Below are positions 22,682 to 29,593 of a DNA stretch of 29,593 bases, one piece after another. The position numbers were made by a program, and so were the translations under genes. The stretch's first letter is position 1; the number at the start of each line of letters is the position of its first letter. Under the pieces are notes generated by a model, which was given only the letters and a program-made list of their open reading frames with translations, searched no databases and was not told the DNA's origin. Source of the DNA: Frankiales bacterium (GTDB lineage: Bacteria; Actinomycetota; Actinomycetes; Mycobacteriales; SCTD01); contig JAODNS010000082.1 of the NCBI GenBank assembly GCA_025465145.1, positions 1-29,593 on the forward strand, read 5' to 3'.

Positions 22682-24306
22682 CGGAGTAGCGACTCGTCCG
22701 CGCGGCGGGCCCAGGCCGCGAAGCGCTCGCCGTCGTTGCGGTGCTTCAGGTAGGTGCGCAGCAGCCGCTCGACGTAGTCGACCGTGCCGTCCGCGGTGAC
22801 CTTGAGCCCGCGCGACTTGCGGCCGAAGCCGGGGTCGGTGCCCATCGACCCGCCAAGGTGGACCTGGAACCCCTCCTCGCCGTCGACGATCGAGCCCTTG
22901 AGGCCGATGTCGCCGGTCTGGAAGCGGGCGCAGGAGTTCGGGCAGCCGTTGACGTTGATGGTGATCGGCTCGTCGAAGTCGGGCAGCCGCTTCTCGAGCT
23001 CGCTGTACAGGTCGACCGAGCGCGCCTTCGTCTCGACGATGGCGAGCTTGCAGAACTCGAGGCCGGTGCACGCGAGCGTGCCGCGGCGGAACCGGGACGG
23101 CCGCACCCGGAGGTCCTCGAGCTCGAGCGCCTCGACAACGTGGTCGACGTGCTCCTGGGGGACGTCCAGGACGACGAGCCCCTGCTGCGCGGTGGTCGCG
23201 ACGCGGCCGCTGGCGTACTGCGTCGCGAGGGCGGCGACCCGCTGCAGCTGCGTGCCGCTGGTGCGGCCGGCGCGGGCCACGGTGCCGATGTAGCTGTTGC
23301 CGTCGGCCTGCTCGTGCACGCCGACGTGGTCGCGGTCGTCGGTGGCGATCGGCGGCGGTCCGTCGGGCAGCGGCGCGCTCAGATACTCCGTCTCCAGCAC
23401 CTCGCGGAACTTCTCCGGCCCCCAGTCGGCCATGAGGAACTTCAGCCGCGCGTGCATCCGCGAGCGGCGGTACCCGTAGTCGCGGAAGATGCCGGTCACG
23501 CCGGCCCAGACCTCGGCTACGCGGTCCGGCTCGACGAACGCGTTCAGCCGCACGCCGAGCTTCGGGTTGGTGGACAGCCCGCCGCCGACCCAGAGGTCGT
23601 AGCCCACGCCGAGCTCCGGGTGCTGCACGCCGACGAAGGCGACGTCGTTGATCTCGTGGTTGGTGCAGTGCTGCACGCACCCGCTGATGGACGTCTTGAA
23701 CTTGCGCGGCAGGTTCGCGAAGGCGGGGTCGCCGATGTAGCGGGCTGACACGTCGCGGATCGCGCCGGAGGCGTCGACGACCTCGTCGCCCGCCACACCG
23801 GCGAGCGGGCAGCCGATGATGACGCGCGGGCAGTCTCCGCACGCCTCCGTCGTGGACAGCCCCACCGCGTCGAGGCGCGCCCAGATCGCCGGCACGTCCT
23901 CGATGCGGATCCAGTGCAGCTGGATGTTCTGCCGGTCCGTGACGTCGGCCACGTCGCGGCCGTACTCGGTCGCGAGCTCGCCGATGACCCGGAGCTGGTC
24001 GCCGGTCATCTGGCCGCCGTCGATGCGGACCCGCAGCATGAAGTACGGCGCCTCGAGCTCCTCGGGCTCGAGCACGGCCGTCTTGCCGCCGGGGATCCCC
24101 TGCGCCCGCTGCGTGTACAGCCCGTACCAGCGGAAGCGACCGCGCAGGTCGCCGCCGTCGATCGAGTCGAAGCCGCCCTTGCTGTAGATGTCGAGGATGC
24201 GCTGCTTCACGGACAGCGGAGAGCTGTCCTTCTTGGACTGCTCGTTGGCGTTGAGCGGCTCGCGGTAGCCGAGCGCCCACTGGCCCTGTCCGCGCACGGC
24301 GGGCAT
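22678..24306 (-). CDS. sir: Ferredoxin-dependent assimilatory sulfite reductase (NirA/SirA type)
   Basis: A 542-residue enzyme that reduces sulfite to sulfide by six electrons using sirohaem and a coupled [4Fe-4S] cluster. Cluster ligands Cys414, Cys420 (CTGLEFC), Cys456 and Cys460 (CPNSC) are present. Two pseudo-symmetric halves are visible: GRFRWYGLYTQR and DRQNIQLHWIRIEDVP in the first, then a repeat with GTQLQRVAALA and QQGLVVLDVP. Tyr64 with Cys156 (or Cys159) could form the Tyr-Cys crosslink known from mycobacterial NirA. A nitrite reductase is the alternative, but the cys neighbours settle the substrate. ATG at 24306 has AGGAG a few bases upstream. A Cys-ended leader peptide lies 43 bases upstream. 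Confidence 0.94.
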   Translation of the reverse strand: MPAVRGQGQWALGYREPLNANEQSKKDSSPLSVKQRILDIYSKGGFDSIDGGDLRGRFRWYGLYTQRAQGIPGGKTAVLEPEELEAPYFMLRVRIDGGQMTGDQLRVIGELATEYGRDVADVTDRQNIQLHWIRIEDVPAIWARLDAVGLSTTEACGDCPRVIIGCPLAGVAGDEVVDASGAIRDVSARYIGDPAFANLPRKFKTSISGCVQHCTNHEINDVAFVGVQHPELGVGYDLWVGGGLSTNPKLGVRLNAFVEPDRVAEVWAGVTGIFRDYGYRRSRMHARLKFLMADWGPEKFREVLETEYLSAPLPDGPPPIATDDRDHVGVHEQADGNSYIGTVARAGRTSGTQLQRVAALATQYASGRVATTAQQGLVVLDVPQEHVDHVVEALELEDLRVRPSRFRRGTLACTGLEFCKLAIVETKARSVDLYSELEKRLPDFDEPITINVNGCPNSCARFQTGDIGLKGSIVDGEEGFQVHLGGSMGTDPGFGRKSRGLKVTADGTVDYVERLLRTYLKHRNDGERFAAWARRADESLLR

Positions 24307-24349
24307 AGGGACTCCTGGGAGGATCGAGGCGGGTGGGGGTGAGGTCGCC
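24307..24349 (-). promoter_or_regulatory. C-rich leader between the cysteine leader peptide and sulfite reductase (possible Rho-utilisation site)
   Basis: On the coding strand this 43-base spacer is strongly C-rich and G-poor, with CCTCACCCCCACCCGCCTC and further C runs. This composition resembles Rho-loading sites. The reductase Shine-Dalgarno (AGGAG) lies at its end. In a translation-coupled attenuation model, stalling or release at the leader's Cys codon would control Rho access here. No stable hairpin plus T tract is visible. Confidence 0.35.
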
Positions 24350-24418
24350 TCAGGAACAGATGGCGCTGCTCACGCGCTGCAGGTCGACGTGCAGGCGCGT
24401 CGTGAGCAGGGCGGACAT
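24350..24418 (-). CDS. Cysteine-ended regulatory leader peptide upstream of sulfite reductase
   Basis: A 22-residue ORF, ATG at 24416-24418 and TGA at 24350-24352, encoding MSALLTTRLHVDLQRVSSAI followed by Cys-Ser. The HVDLxRVSSAxC ending matches a family of short actinobacterial leader peptides, often annotated 'putative leader peptide', found upstream of sulfur and cysteine genes. The single Cys codon (TGT, a non-preferred codon in this GC-rich DNA) sits just before the stop. The -10 box TACGCT lies seven bases before the ATG, so the leader itself is probably translated from a leaderless mRNA. It most likely senses cysteine or Cys-tRNA and attenuates the reductase genes. Confidence 0.8.
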   Translation of the reverse strand: MSALLTTRLHVDLQRVSSAICS

Positions 24419-24425
24419 GTCGTCC

Positions 24426-24431
24426 AGCGTA
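24426..24431 (-). promoter_or_regulatory. Putative -10 box (TACGCT) of the sulfite reductase leader
   Basis: TACGCT on the minus strand ends seven bases before the leader-peptide ATG, identical to the map promoter box and spacing. It is only nine bases from the oppositely oriented cysC box, so the two promoters overlap. Confidence 0.45.
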
Positions 24432-24440
24432 CGTCGCACC

Positions 24441-24446
24441 TAGCCT
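24441..24446 (+). promoter_or_regulatory. Putative -10 box (TAGCCT) of the cysCDNG-cbiX operon
   Basis: TAGCCT lies 29 bases before the cysC GTG. A start about seven bases downstream would leave a short 5' leader containing CTGGAGGA (24462-24469) as ribosome-binding site. A regulator binding between this box and the divergent leader box could control both sulfur operons together. Confidence 0.35.
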
Positions 24447-24475
24447 GGAGTGCCCGCCCGGACTGGAGGACCCCC

Positions 24476-25042
24476 GTGACCACGCTCGCCGAGCTGCCCG
24501 CCGTGCGCGCCGGCGCGACGGTCTGGCTGACGGGGCTGCCCAGCGCGGGCAAGACCACGCTCGGCGCAGCACTGGCGGAGCGGCTGCGCGCCGACGGTGT
24601 GGAGGACGTCGAGCTGCTCGACGGCGACGAGGTCCGCGAGTTCCTGTCGAAGGGGCTCGGCTTCAGCCGGGAGGACCGCGACACGAACGTGCTCCGGATC
24701 GGCTGGGTCGCCGCGACCCTCGCCAAGCACGGCGTCGTGGTGCTGGCCAGCGTCATCTCGCCGTACGCGCAGACCCGTGACGCCGTGCGGCAGCTGCACG
24801 CCGACCGCGGCGCCGGCTTCCTCGAGGTGCACGTCGCGACGCCGGTGGAGGTCTGCAGCGAGCGCGACGTGAAGGGCCTGTACGCGAAGCAGCGCTCCGG
24901 CGAGCTGACCGGGCTGACCGGCGTCGACGCCCCGTACGAGCCGCCGTCCGCCCCCGACGCCGTCGTGCCGACGCACGAGCAGACGCTGGACGACTCGGTG
25001 GCGCAGCTGCACGCGCTGCTCGTCGCGCAGGGGGTCCTGTGA
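24476..25042 (+). CDS. cysC: Adenylylsulfate kinase
   Basis: A 188-residue APS kinase making PAPS from APS and ATP. The P-loop is GLPSAGKTT at 20-28; LLDGDEVREFLSKGLGFSRE and DRDTNVLRIG follow, then VVLASVISPYAQTRDAVR and FLEVHVATPVEVCSERDVKG. GTG at 24476 follows a good CTGGAGGA site; an upstream in-frame ATG at 24389 would cross the promoter and the leader gene and is rejected. It overlaps cysD by GTGA. CysH here is the APS type, so PAPS is not strictly needed for reduction; CysC may supply sulfotransferases or feed both routes. Confidence 0.93.
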   Translation: MTTLAELPAVRAGATVWLTGLPSAGKTTLGAALAERLRADGVEDVELLDGDEVREFLSKGLGFSREDRDTNVLRIGWVAATLAKHGVVVLASVISPYAQTRDAVRQLHADRGAGFLEVHVATPVEVCSERDVKGLYAKQRSGELTGLTGVDAPYEPPSAPDAVVPTHEQTLDDSVAQLHALLVAQGVL

Positions 25043-25947
25043 CCACCGCGGCGACCGGCCTGTCGCAGCTCGACGTGCTCGAGGCCGAGAGCATCCACGT
25101 GATGCGCGAGGTGGCCGCCGAGTTCGAGCGGCCGGCGCTGCTGTTCTCCGGGGGCAAGGACTCGATCGTCATGCTGCGCCTGGCCGAGAAGGCGTTCTGG
25201 CCTGCGCGGATCCCGTTCCCGCTGGTCCACGTCGACACCGGCCACAACTTCGACGAGGTGCTCGCCTTCCGCGACAAGCGGGCCGACGAGCTGCAGGCGC
25301 GGCTCGTCATCGCGAAGGTGCAGGACGACATCGATGCCGGCCGCGTGGTCGAGGTGCCGGGCGGCCTGCGCAACCCCCTGCAGACGACGACGCTGCTGCG
25401 CGCCATCGAGGAGGGCCGCTACGACGCGGTCTTCGGCGGCGCGCGGCGCGACGAGGAGAAGGCCCGGGCGAAGGAGCGGTTCTTCTCGTTCCGCGACGGG
25501 TTCGGGCAGTGGGACCCGAAGAACCAGCGGCCGGAGCTCTGGAACCTCTACAACGGCAGGCACAACCCGGGCGAGCACATCCGGGTGTTCCCGCTGAGCA
25601 ACTGGACCGAGCTTGACATCTGGCGCTACATCGCCCGCGAGCGCATCGAGGTGCCGGCGATCTACTACGCGCACGAGCGCGAGGTCTTCGAGCGCGACGG
25701 CATGCTGCTGGGCGTCACGCCGTTCAGCGAGCCGCGGCCGGACGAGCCCGTGCAGACCCGCGTCGTCCGGTACCGCACGGTCGGCGACGCCTCCTGCACC
25801 GGTGCGGTCGAGTCACCGGCCCGTACGCCGGAGGACGTGGTCGAGGAGGTCGCGTCGACGCGCATCACCGAGCGCGGCGCGACGCGTGCCGACGACCGGG
25901 CGAGCGAGGCCGCCATGGAAGACCGCAAGAAGGAGGGCTACTTCTAG
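25039..25947 (+). CDS. cysD: Sulfate adenylyltransferase subunit 2
   Basis: A 302-residue catalytic subunit of ATP sulfurylase, forming APS from sulfate and ATP. The PP-loop SGGKDS is at 37-42, followed by FPLVHVDTGHNFDEVLAFRD, GGARRDEEKARAKER, LWNLYNGRHNPGEH and FPLSNWTELDIWRYI. The C-terminus MEDRKKEGYF is the conserved CysD ending. GTG start overlaps the cysC stop (GTGA), and its TAG shares one base with the cysN GTG. Works as a heterodimer with CysN. Confidence 0.96.
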   Translation: MTTAATGLSQLDVLEAESIHVMREVAAEFERPALLFSGGKDSIVMLRLAEKAFWPARIPFPLVHVDTGHNFDEVLAFRDKRADELQARLVIAKVQDDIDAGRVVEVPGGLRNPLQTTTLLRAIEEGRYDAVFGGARRDEEKARAKERFFSFRDGFGQWDPKNQRPELWNLYNGRHNPGEHIRVFPLSNWTELDIWRYIARERIEVPAIYYAHEREVFERDGMLLGVTPFSEPRPDEPVQTRVVRYRTVGDASCTGAVESPARTPEDVVEEVASTRITERGATRADDRASEAAMEDRKKEGYF

Positions 25948-27191
25948 TGGCCGACCTCCTTCGCTTCGCCACCGCCGGATCCGTCGACGACGGCAAGTCC
26001 ACCCTGATCGGCCGCCTGCTGTACGACAGCAAGTCGGTCTTCCAGGACCAGCTCGAGTCGGTCGAGCGGACCTCCGCCGACCGCGGCGACGACTACACGA
26101 ACCTCGCGCTGCTGACCGACGGCCTGCGGGCGGAGCGCGAGCAGGGCATCACGATCGACGTCGCGTACCGGTACTTCTCCACGCCGGTCCGCTCGTTCAT
26201 CGTCGCGGACACGCCCGGCCACGTGCAGTACACGCGCAACATGGTCACCGGCGCCTCGACCGCCGACCTCGCGCTCGTGCTGGTCGACGCGCGCAAGGGG
26301 GTCGTCGAGCAGACCCGACGGCACGCGTCGCTGTCGGCGCTGCTGCGCGTGCCGCACCTGGTGCTGGCGGTCAACAAGATGGACCTGGTCGGGTTCGACG
26401 AGTCGACCTACCGCCGCATCGTCGAGGACTTCACCGCCTTCGCGGCGCAGCTCGACCTGCCGGACGTGACGGCGGTCCCGATGGCGGCGCTGCAGGGCGA
26501 CAACGTCGTGCACCGCAGCGAGCGGATGCCCTGGTACGACGGGCCTGCGCTGCTCGAGCACCTGGAGCAGGTGCACGTCTCGCGCGAGGACGCGCAGCTG
26601 CGGCCGGCGCGCTTCCCGGTGCAGTACGTGATCCGGCCGATGAGCACCGAGCGGCCCGACTACCGCGGCTACGCCGGCACCGTCGCCGCGGGCACGTTGC
26701 GGGTGGGCGACGCGGTCACCGTCCTGCCGTCCGGCCGGACCAGCACGGTCGAGGCGCTGGAGACATACAACGGTGCGCTGCCCGAAGCCGTTGCAGGACA
26801 GGCGGTCACGGTCCGCTTGGCCGACGAGCTCGACGTCAGCCGGGGAGACATGCTGGTCGCCTCGGAGGCGGTTCCGACGGTGACGAGCTCGTTCGACGCG
26901 ACCGTCTGCTGGATGGCGGATGCGCCGCTGCGGCCCGGTCAGCGCGTACTGGTGAAGCACACGACGAGGACGGTGAAGGCGCAGGTGCAGGCGCTGCACG
27001 ACCGCCTCGACGTGACGCAGCTGCTGCCCGAGCAGGCGGACAGCCTGCGGCTCAACGACATCGGCCGCGTGACGCTGCGGACGGCGTCGCCGCTGGCGGT
27101 CGACCCGTACGCGCAGGACCGCACGACCGGGGCGTTCATCGTCATCGACGAGGCGACGGGCACGACGGTCGGCGCCGGGATGGTCGCTTGA
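25947..27191 (+). CDS. cysN: Sulfate adenylyltransferase subunit 1 (GTPase)
   Basis: A 414-residue GTPase subunit that couples GTP hydrolysis to APS formation by CysD. The P-loop is GSVDDGKST at 11-19; switch and G motifs are REQGITIDVAYRYFSTP, DTPGHVQYTRNMVTGAS and NKMDLVGFDEST. The EF-Tu-like beta-barrel domains follow (FPVQYVIRPMSTERPDYRGY). The length lacks the C-terminal APS kinase domain found in CysNC fusions, consistent with a separate cysC upstream. The GTG start shares a base with the cysD stop; the TGA overlaps the next TTG. Confidence 0.95.
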   Translation: MADLLRFATAGSVDDGKSTLIGRLLYDSKSVFQDQLESVERTSADRGDDYTNLALLTDGLRAEREQGITIDVAYRYFSTPVRSFIVADTPGHVQYTRNMVTGASTADLALVLVDARKGVVEQTRRHASLSALLRVPHLVLAVNKMDLVGFDESTYRRIVEDFTAFAAQLDLPDVTAVPMAALQGDNVVHRSERMPWYDGPALLEHLEQVHVSREDAQLRPARFPVQYVIRPMSTERPDYRGYAGTVAAGTLRVGDAVTVLPSGRTSTVEALETYNGALPEAVAGQAVTVRLADELDVSRGDMLVASEAVPTVTSSFDATVCWMADAPLRPGQRVLVKHTTRTVKAQVQALHDRLDVTQLLPEQADSLRLNDIGRVTLRTASPLAVDPYAQDRTTGAFIVIDEATGTTVGAGMVA

Positions 27192-28330
27192 TCTACCCGC
27201 TGCACCTGGACCTGGTCGGGCGTCGGGTGCTGGTCGTCGGCGGGGGAGCGGTCGCTGCCCGCCGGGCACGGGCGGCTGCGGAGGCCGGCGCGCTGGTCGA
27301 GCTGGTCGCGCTCGAGACCGACCTGACGGAGTTCCCCCTGCAGCGCAGGGCGTTTCGGCCGGAGGACGTCGACGGAGCGTGGCTCGTGCTCGCCTGCACC
27401 GGGGCCGTCGACGCGGAGGTCGCGGCGGCCTGCGAGCAGCGCCGGATCTGGTGCGTACGGGCGGACGACGCGGTCGCGTCGGCGGCCTGGGTACCGGCCG
27501 TGGCGCGGGTGGACGACGTCGTCGTCTCGGTGACAGCAGGTGGCGATCCCCGCCGTGCAGTGGCGCTGCGAGACGCCGTGTCCCTGGCGATGGACACGGG
27601 CTCGCTGCCGCTGCGCAGGTCGCGTACCGGCGAGGGCTCAGTCGTGCTCGTCGGCGGCGGGCCGGGAGATCCGGGGCTGCTGACGGTCCGCGCGCGGCAG
27701 CTGCTCGCGGAGGCGGACGTGGTGGTGCGCGACCGGCTCGCCCCGCAGGTGGACCTGCCGGAGGACGTCGAGCTCGTCGAGGTCGGCAAGACACCGGGCG
27801 GTCCGTCGTACGACCAGCGCGCGATCGAGGCGCTGCTGGTCGACCGGGCTCAGCAGGGCAAGCGGGTGGTGCGGCTCAAGGGTGGCGACGTGCACGTGTT
27901 CGGCCGCGGGGCCGAGGAGGTCGCGGCGTGCGTGGCGGCAGGCGTTCCGGTGGAGGTGGTGCCCGGCCTGTCCAGCGCGTTCTCGGTTCCGGCGTGGGCC
28001 GGCATCCCGGTCACCGAGCGAGGTGTCACCCAGTCGGTCGCGGTCGTCAGCGCGCACCTGCCGCCCGGGCACCCCGGCTCGACCGTCGACTGGGAGGCCC
28101 TCGCTCGGCTGGGCGGAACGCTGGTGCTGCTCATGTCCGTCGGCCGGCTGACGGCGGTGGCGCAGGCGCTGGTGGCGGCCGGACGTGGCCCGGAGACACC
28201 GGTCGCCGTCGTGCAGGACGGGACGCTGGCGACGCAGACGGTGGCGTACGCGACGCTCGCGACCGCAGCCGAGCTGGACCTGAAGCCGCCGGCCGTCGTG
28301 GTCATCGGCGAGGTCGCGGTGCCGCGATGA
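27188..28330 (+). CDS. cysG: Sirohaem synthase-type fusion: precorrin-2 dehydrogenase and uroporphyrinogen-III C-methyltransferase
   Basis: A 380-residue two-domain protein. Residues 1-145 form the NAD-binding dehydrogenase part (YPLHLDLVGRRVLVVGGGAV, VVVSVTAGGDPRRAVALRDA). Residues about 150-380 form the SAM-dependent methyltransferase (VVLVGGGPGDPGLLTVRARQ, VVRLKGGDVHVFGRGAEE, VEVVPGLSSAFSVPAWAGIP, VTERGVTQSVAVVSAH). Together they convert uroporphyrinogen III to sirohydrochlorin. It is shorter than enterobacterial CysG (about 457 residues), consistent with iron insertion being supplied by the separate chelatase downstream. The TTG start overlaps the cysN stop as TTGA. Its product is the cofactor of the sulfite reductase encoded upstream. 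Confidence 0.92.
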   Translation: MIYPLHLDLVGRRVLVVGGGAVAARRARAAAEAGALVELVALETDLTEFPLQRRAFRPEDVDGAWLVLACTGAVDAEVAAACEQRRIWCVRADDAVASAAWVPAVARVDDVVVSVTAGGDPRRAVALRDAVSLAMDTGSLPLRRSRTGEGSVVLVGGGPGDPGLLTVRARQLLAEADVVVRDRLAPQVDLPEDVELVEVGKTPGGPSYDQRAIEALLVDRAQQGKRVVRLKGGDVHVFGRGAEEVAACVAAGVPVEVVPGLSSAFSVPAWAGIPVTERGVTQSVAVVSAHLPPGHPGSTVDWEALARLGGTLVLLMSVGRLTAVAQALVAAGRGPETPVAVVQDGTLATQTVAYATLATAAELDLKPPAVVVIGEVAVPR

Positions 28331-29142
28331 CCGTGCTGCTCGGGGTGGCACACGGCTCGCGGGACGAGGCTGCGCAGGACGTCGTGCGCGGGCTGCTGGC
28401 CGGGGCCGCCGCGCTGCGGCCGGGGCTGCGGACGGCTGACGCGTACGTCGACAACGCCTCACCCTCGGTGCGGAACGCCCTCCAGGCGCTGGTCGCAGAC
28501 GGGGCGGACGACGTGGTCGTGCTCCCGCTGCTGCTCACCTCGGCGACGCACAGCAAGACGGACGTGGCCGCTGCGGTGCGGACCGGGCATCCGGGGCTGC
28601 GCCTGCGGTACGGCCGGCCGCTGTGGCCGTCGGCGGCCCTGGTCGAGGTGCTGGCACGGCGGCTGCGCGAGGCGGACGCGCGGCCCGAGGACCCGGTGGT
28701 GCTGGTCGCCGGTGGCTCCGCCGACCCGGACGCCAACGCCCAGGTGGCCGCAGCGGCACGACTGCTGTGGGAGGGCCGGGAGTGGCCGTCGGTCGACGTG
28801 GCGTTCGCCTCCACCACCCGTCCGACCGTGCCGGAGGCACTGGAGCGCCTGCGGCTGCTGGGTTCCGGCCGCGTCGCGGTGTCGCGGTTCTTCCTCGCGC
28901 CCGGGTACCTGCCGCGGCTCGTGGAGCGGCAGGCGACGTCCGTACCCGGCCTGGAGGTCGTGCTCGCGGAGCCGCTCGGCGTCAGCGACGAGCTGTCCGC
29001 GCTGGTGCTCGAGCGCTACGACGAGGCGCGCGGCGCGGACCTGCGGATGAACTGCGACGTCTGCATGTACCGGACGGCTCTGCCCGGCCGCGAGAACCGC
29101 GTCGGCGCGGCGCAGGTGCCGCACGCGCACCCGGATGACTAG
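28327..29142 (+). CDS. Sirohydrochlorin chelatase (CbiX/SirB family)
   Basis: A 271-residue class II chelatase expected to insert iron into sirohydrochlorin, completing sirohaem. Two CbiX-like halves are present. The metal-binding histidines are His9 (GVAHGSRDEA) and His76 (LLLTSATHSKTDV); the second half (LVAGGSADPDANAQ, VAVSRFFLAPGYLPRLV) has lost the first His, as in many fused CbiX proteins. The C-terminal 31 residues hold Cys243 and Cys246 (NCDVCMYR) and a His-rich end (PHAHPDD), a tail I recall from other actinobacterial members. ATG overlaps the cysG stop (ATGA). Cobalt for cobalamin is the alternative metal, but the operon favours iron. Confidence 0.9.
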   Translation: MTVLLGVAHGSRDEAAQDVVRGLLAGAAALRPGLRTADAYVDNASPSVRNALQALVADGADDVVVLPLLLTSATHSKTDVAAAVRTGHPGLRLRYGRPLWPSAALVEVLARRLREADARPEDPVVLVAGGSADPDANAQVAAAARLLWEGREWPSVDVAFASTTRPTVPEALERLRLLGSGRVAVSRFFLAPGYLPRLVERQATSVPGLEVVLAEPLGVSDELSALVLERYDEARGADLRMNCDVCMYRTALPGRENRVGAAQVPHAHPDD

Positions 29143-29276
29143 GACACTCCGGAACAAGGGTCGCCGGCGCCGCGCCCGCATGATCAACGCGGCGTGGACG
29201 ACCGTGGAGCACGCTCAGCTCACGGTCCGCCACGTCGCGCCGATCATGGCGCCCTGTTCAGCGCTTCCCTCAGCCC

Positions 29277-29593
29277 TCAGCTGGCCGTCCGCACCGGGCG
29301 GAAGACCAGGTCCGCGGGCTCGTGACGAGGTGCCTGTGCGAGCTTCGGGTCCCTGCGGTCGATGCGGTGCTGGACGAGCAGGAACATCGCGACCACGGCG
29401 AGCAGGCTCAACGGGAGCTCGGGTCGCTCCACGGACCGGCGGACGACCGTCGTGACGGCCGGCAGGACCTCGCGCCCGGGGAGGACGCCGACGGCATGGT
29501 CGTCCCGTGCGGGCACCGGGCGGTTCCGAGGCAGGACGGGGGGCCGCGGTGCGGGCCGGCCGGCGGTCCCCGCGCGGCGGGCGTCGCCTCGGG
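29277..29593 (-). CDS. C-terminal part of a single-pass membrane protein, start outside window
   Basis: Minus-strand frame open to the window edge, stop TGA at 29277-29279. The visible end has a Pro/Arg-rich stretch, then VERPELPLSLLAVVAMFLLV as a membrane helix, QHRIDRRDPKLAQAP and a short tail. A GTG at 29516 could start a 79-residue protein, but the frame stays open upstream, so it is more likely the end of a longer protein. QxRIDRRDPKLA after a C-terminal helix is a pattern I recall in uncharacterised actinobacterial exported proteins. No function can be given. The 134 bases between cbiX and this stop show no gene or convincing terminator. Confidence 0.6.
   Translation of the reverse strand, partial: RGDARRAGTAGRPAPRPPVLPRNRPVPARDDHAVGVLPGREVLPAVTTVVRRSVERPELPLSLLAVVAMFLLVQHRIDRRDPKLAQAPRHEPADLVFRPVRTAS

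Noticed and set aside
24389..24475. Upstream ATG extension of cysC
   Set aside because: Would cross the leader peptide and both -10 boxes, has no family similarity, and a good ribosome-binding site precedes the GTG at 24476.
25947..27191. CysNC fusion
   Set aside because: The protein ends after the EF-Tu-like barrels at 414 residues and no kinase domain follows; cysC is separate.
25944..27794. 616-codon minus-strand frame
   Set aside because: Antisense to cysN and cysG, both well conserved; no recognisable domain.
29240..29272. GCGCC/GGCGC inverted repeat after cbiX as a terminator
   Set aside because: Only five pairs with no T tract; such repeats are expected by chance at this GC content.
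1..29593. CRISPR array, tRNA/rRNA, insertion sequence or prophage genes
   Set aside because: No regularly spaced repeats, cloverleaf-type sequences, transposase or phage motifs were seen on either strand.

Overview
This is a GC-rich (well above 70% by eye) chromosomal segment of an actinobacterium (class Actinomycetes; order not resolved). The evidence is the heavy use of GTG and TTG starts, dense 4-base start/stop overlaps (GTGA, ATGA, TTGA), TAnnnT -10 boxes 6-7 bases before start codons, actinobacterial CrtI, IdsA-type prenyl synthase, NirA-type sulfite reductase and a Cys-ended leader peptide. I see no tRNA, rRNA, insertion sequence, CRISPR array or phage gene.

Layout. (1) 1-4208, minus: crtI, a GT-C membrane mannosyltransferase of the 'carotene-associated' family, and an LVIVD-repeat secreted protein, overlapping by 4 bases each. 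(2) 4283-8537, plus: two consecutive secreted proteins with LPxTG-like anchors, an Asp-box beta-propeller and a penicillin-acylase-type hydrolase. (3) 8622-13834: methionine aminopeptidase with an SEC-C motif (interrupted), an EAL-domain remnant, GGPP synthase, then divergent metF, a SIMPL protein, an SRPBCC protein and a CDP-alcohol phosphatidyltransferase. (4) 21782-13862, minus: ten genes, nearly all overlapping, most plausibly one operon for carotenoid tailoring. In order they are a YbaK-like deacylase, CrtA-like monooxygenase, GNAT, CrtO-like ketolase, an unknown acidic protein, CruF, a family 2 glycosyltransferase, a CrtD/CrtI-like desaturase, a four-helix membrane protein and a frameshifted HicB/DinB-like protein. 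(5) 21837-29142: assimilatory sulfate reduction, with cysH on plus, sulfite reductase with a tiny zinc-ribbon partner and an upstream leader peptide on minus, then cysC-cysD-cysN-cysG-cbiX on plus. (6) The edge holds the C-terminus of a membrane-anchored protein.

How the parts fit. Region 5 gives the complete route from sulfate to sulfide (ATP sulfurylase CysDN, APS kinase CysC, APS reductase CysH, sulfite reductase) and also makes its sirohaem (CysG plus CbiX). Regions 1, 3 and 4 supply most of a carotenoid pathway. CrtE and CrtI are present; CrtB and a lycopene cyclase are not in the window. The tailoring set CruF + CrtD + CrtO + CrtA + glycosyltransferase predicts a hydroxylated, ketolated, possibly glycosylated carotenoid related to deinoxanthin or myxoxanthophyll. 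This is the most interesting system here.

Quality note. Four reading frames are broken while the protein continues recognisably beyond the break: LVIVD protein (TAA at 155-157), map (TAG at 8790-8792), EAL remnant (extra base near 9670-9672) and HicB/DinB-like gene (missing base near 14126-14128). Several may be assembly or sequencing errors rather than biology.
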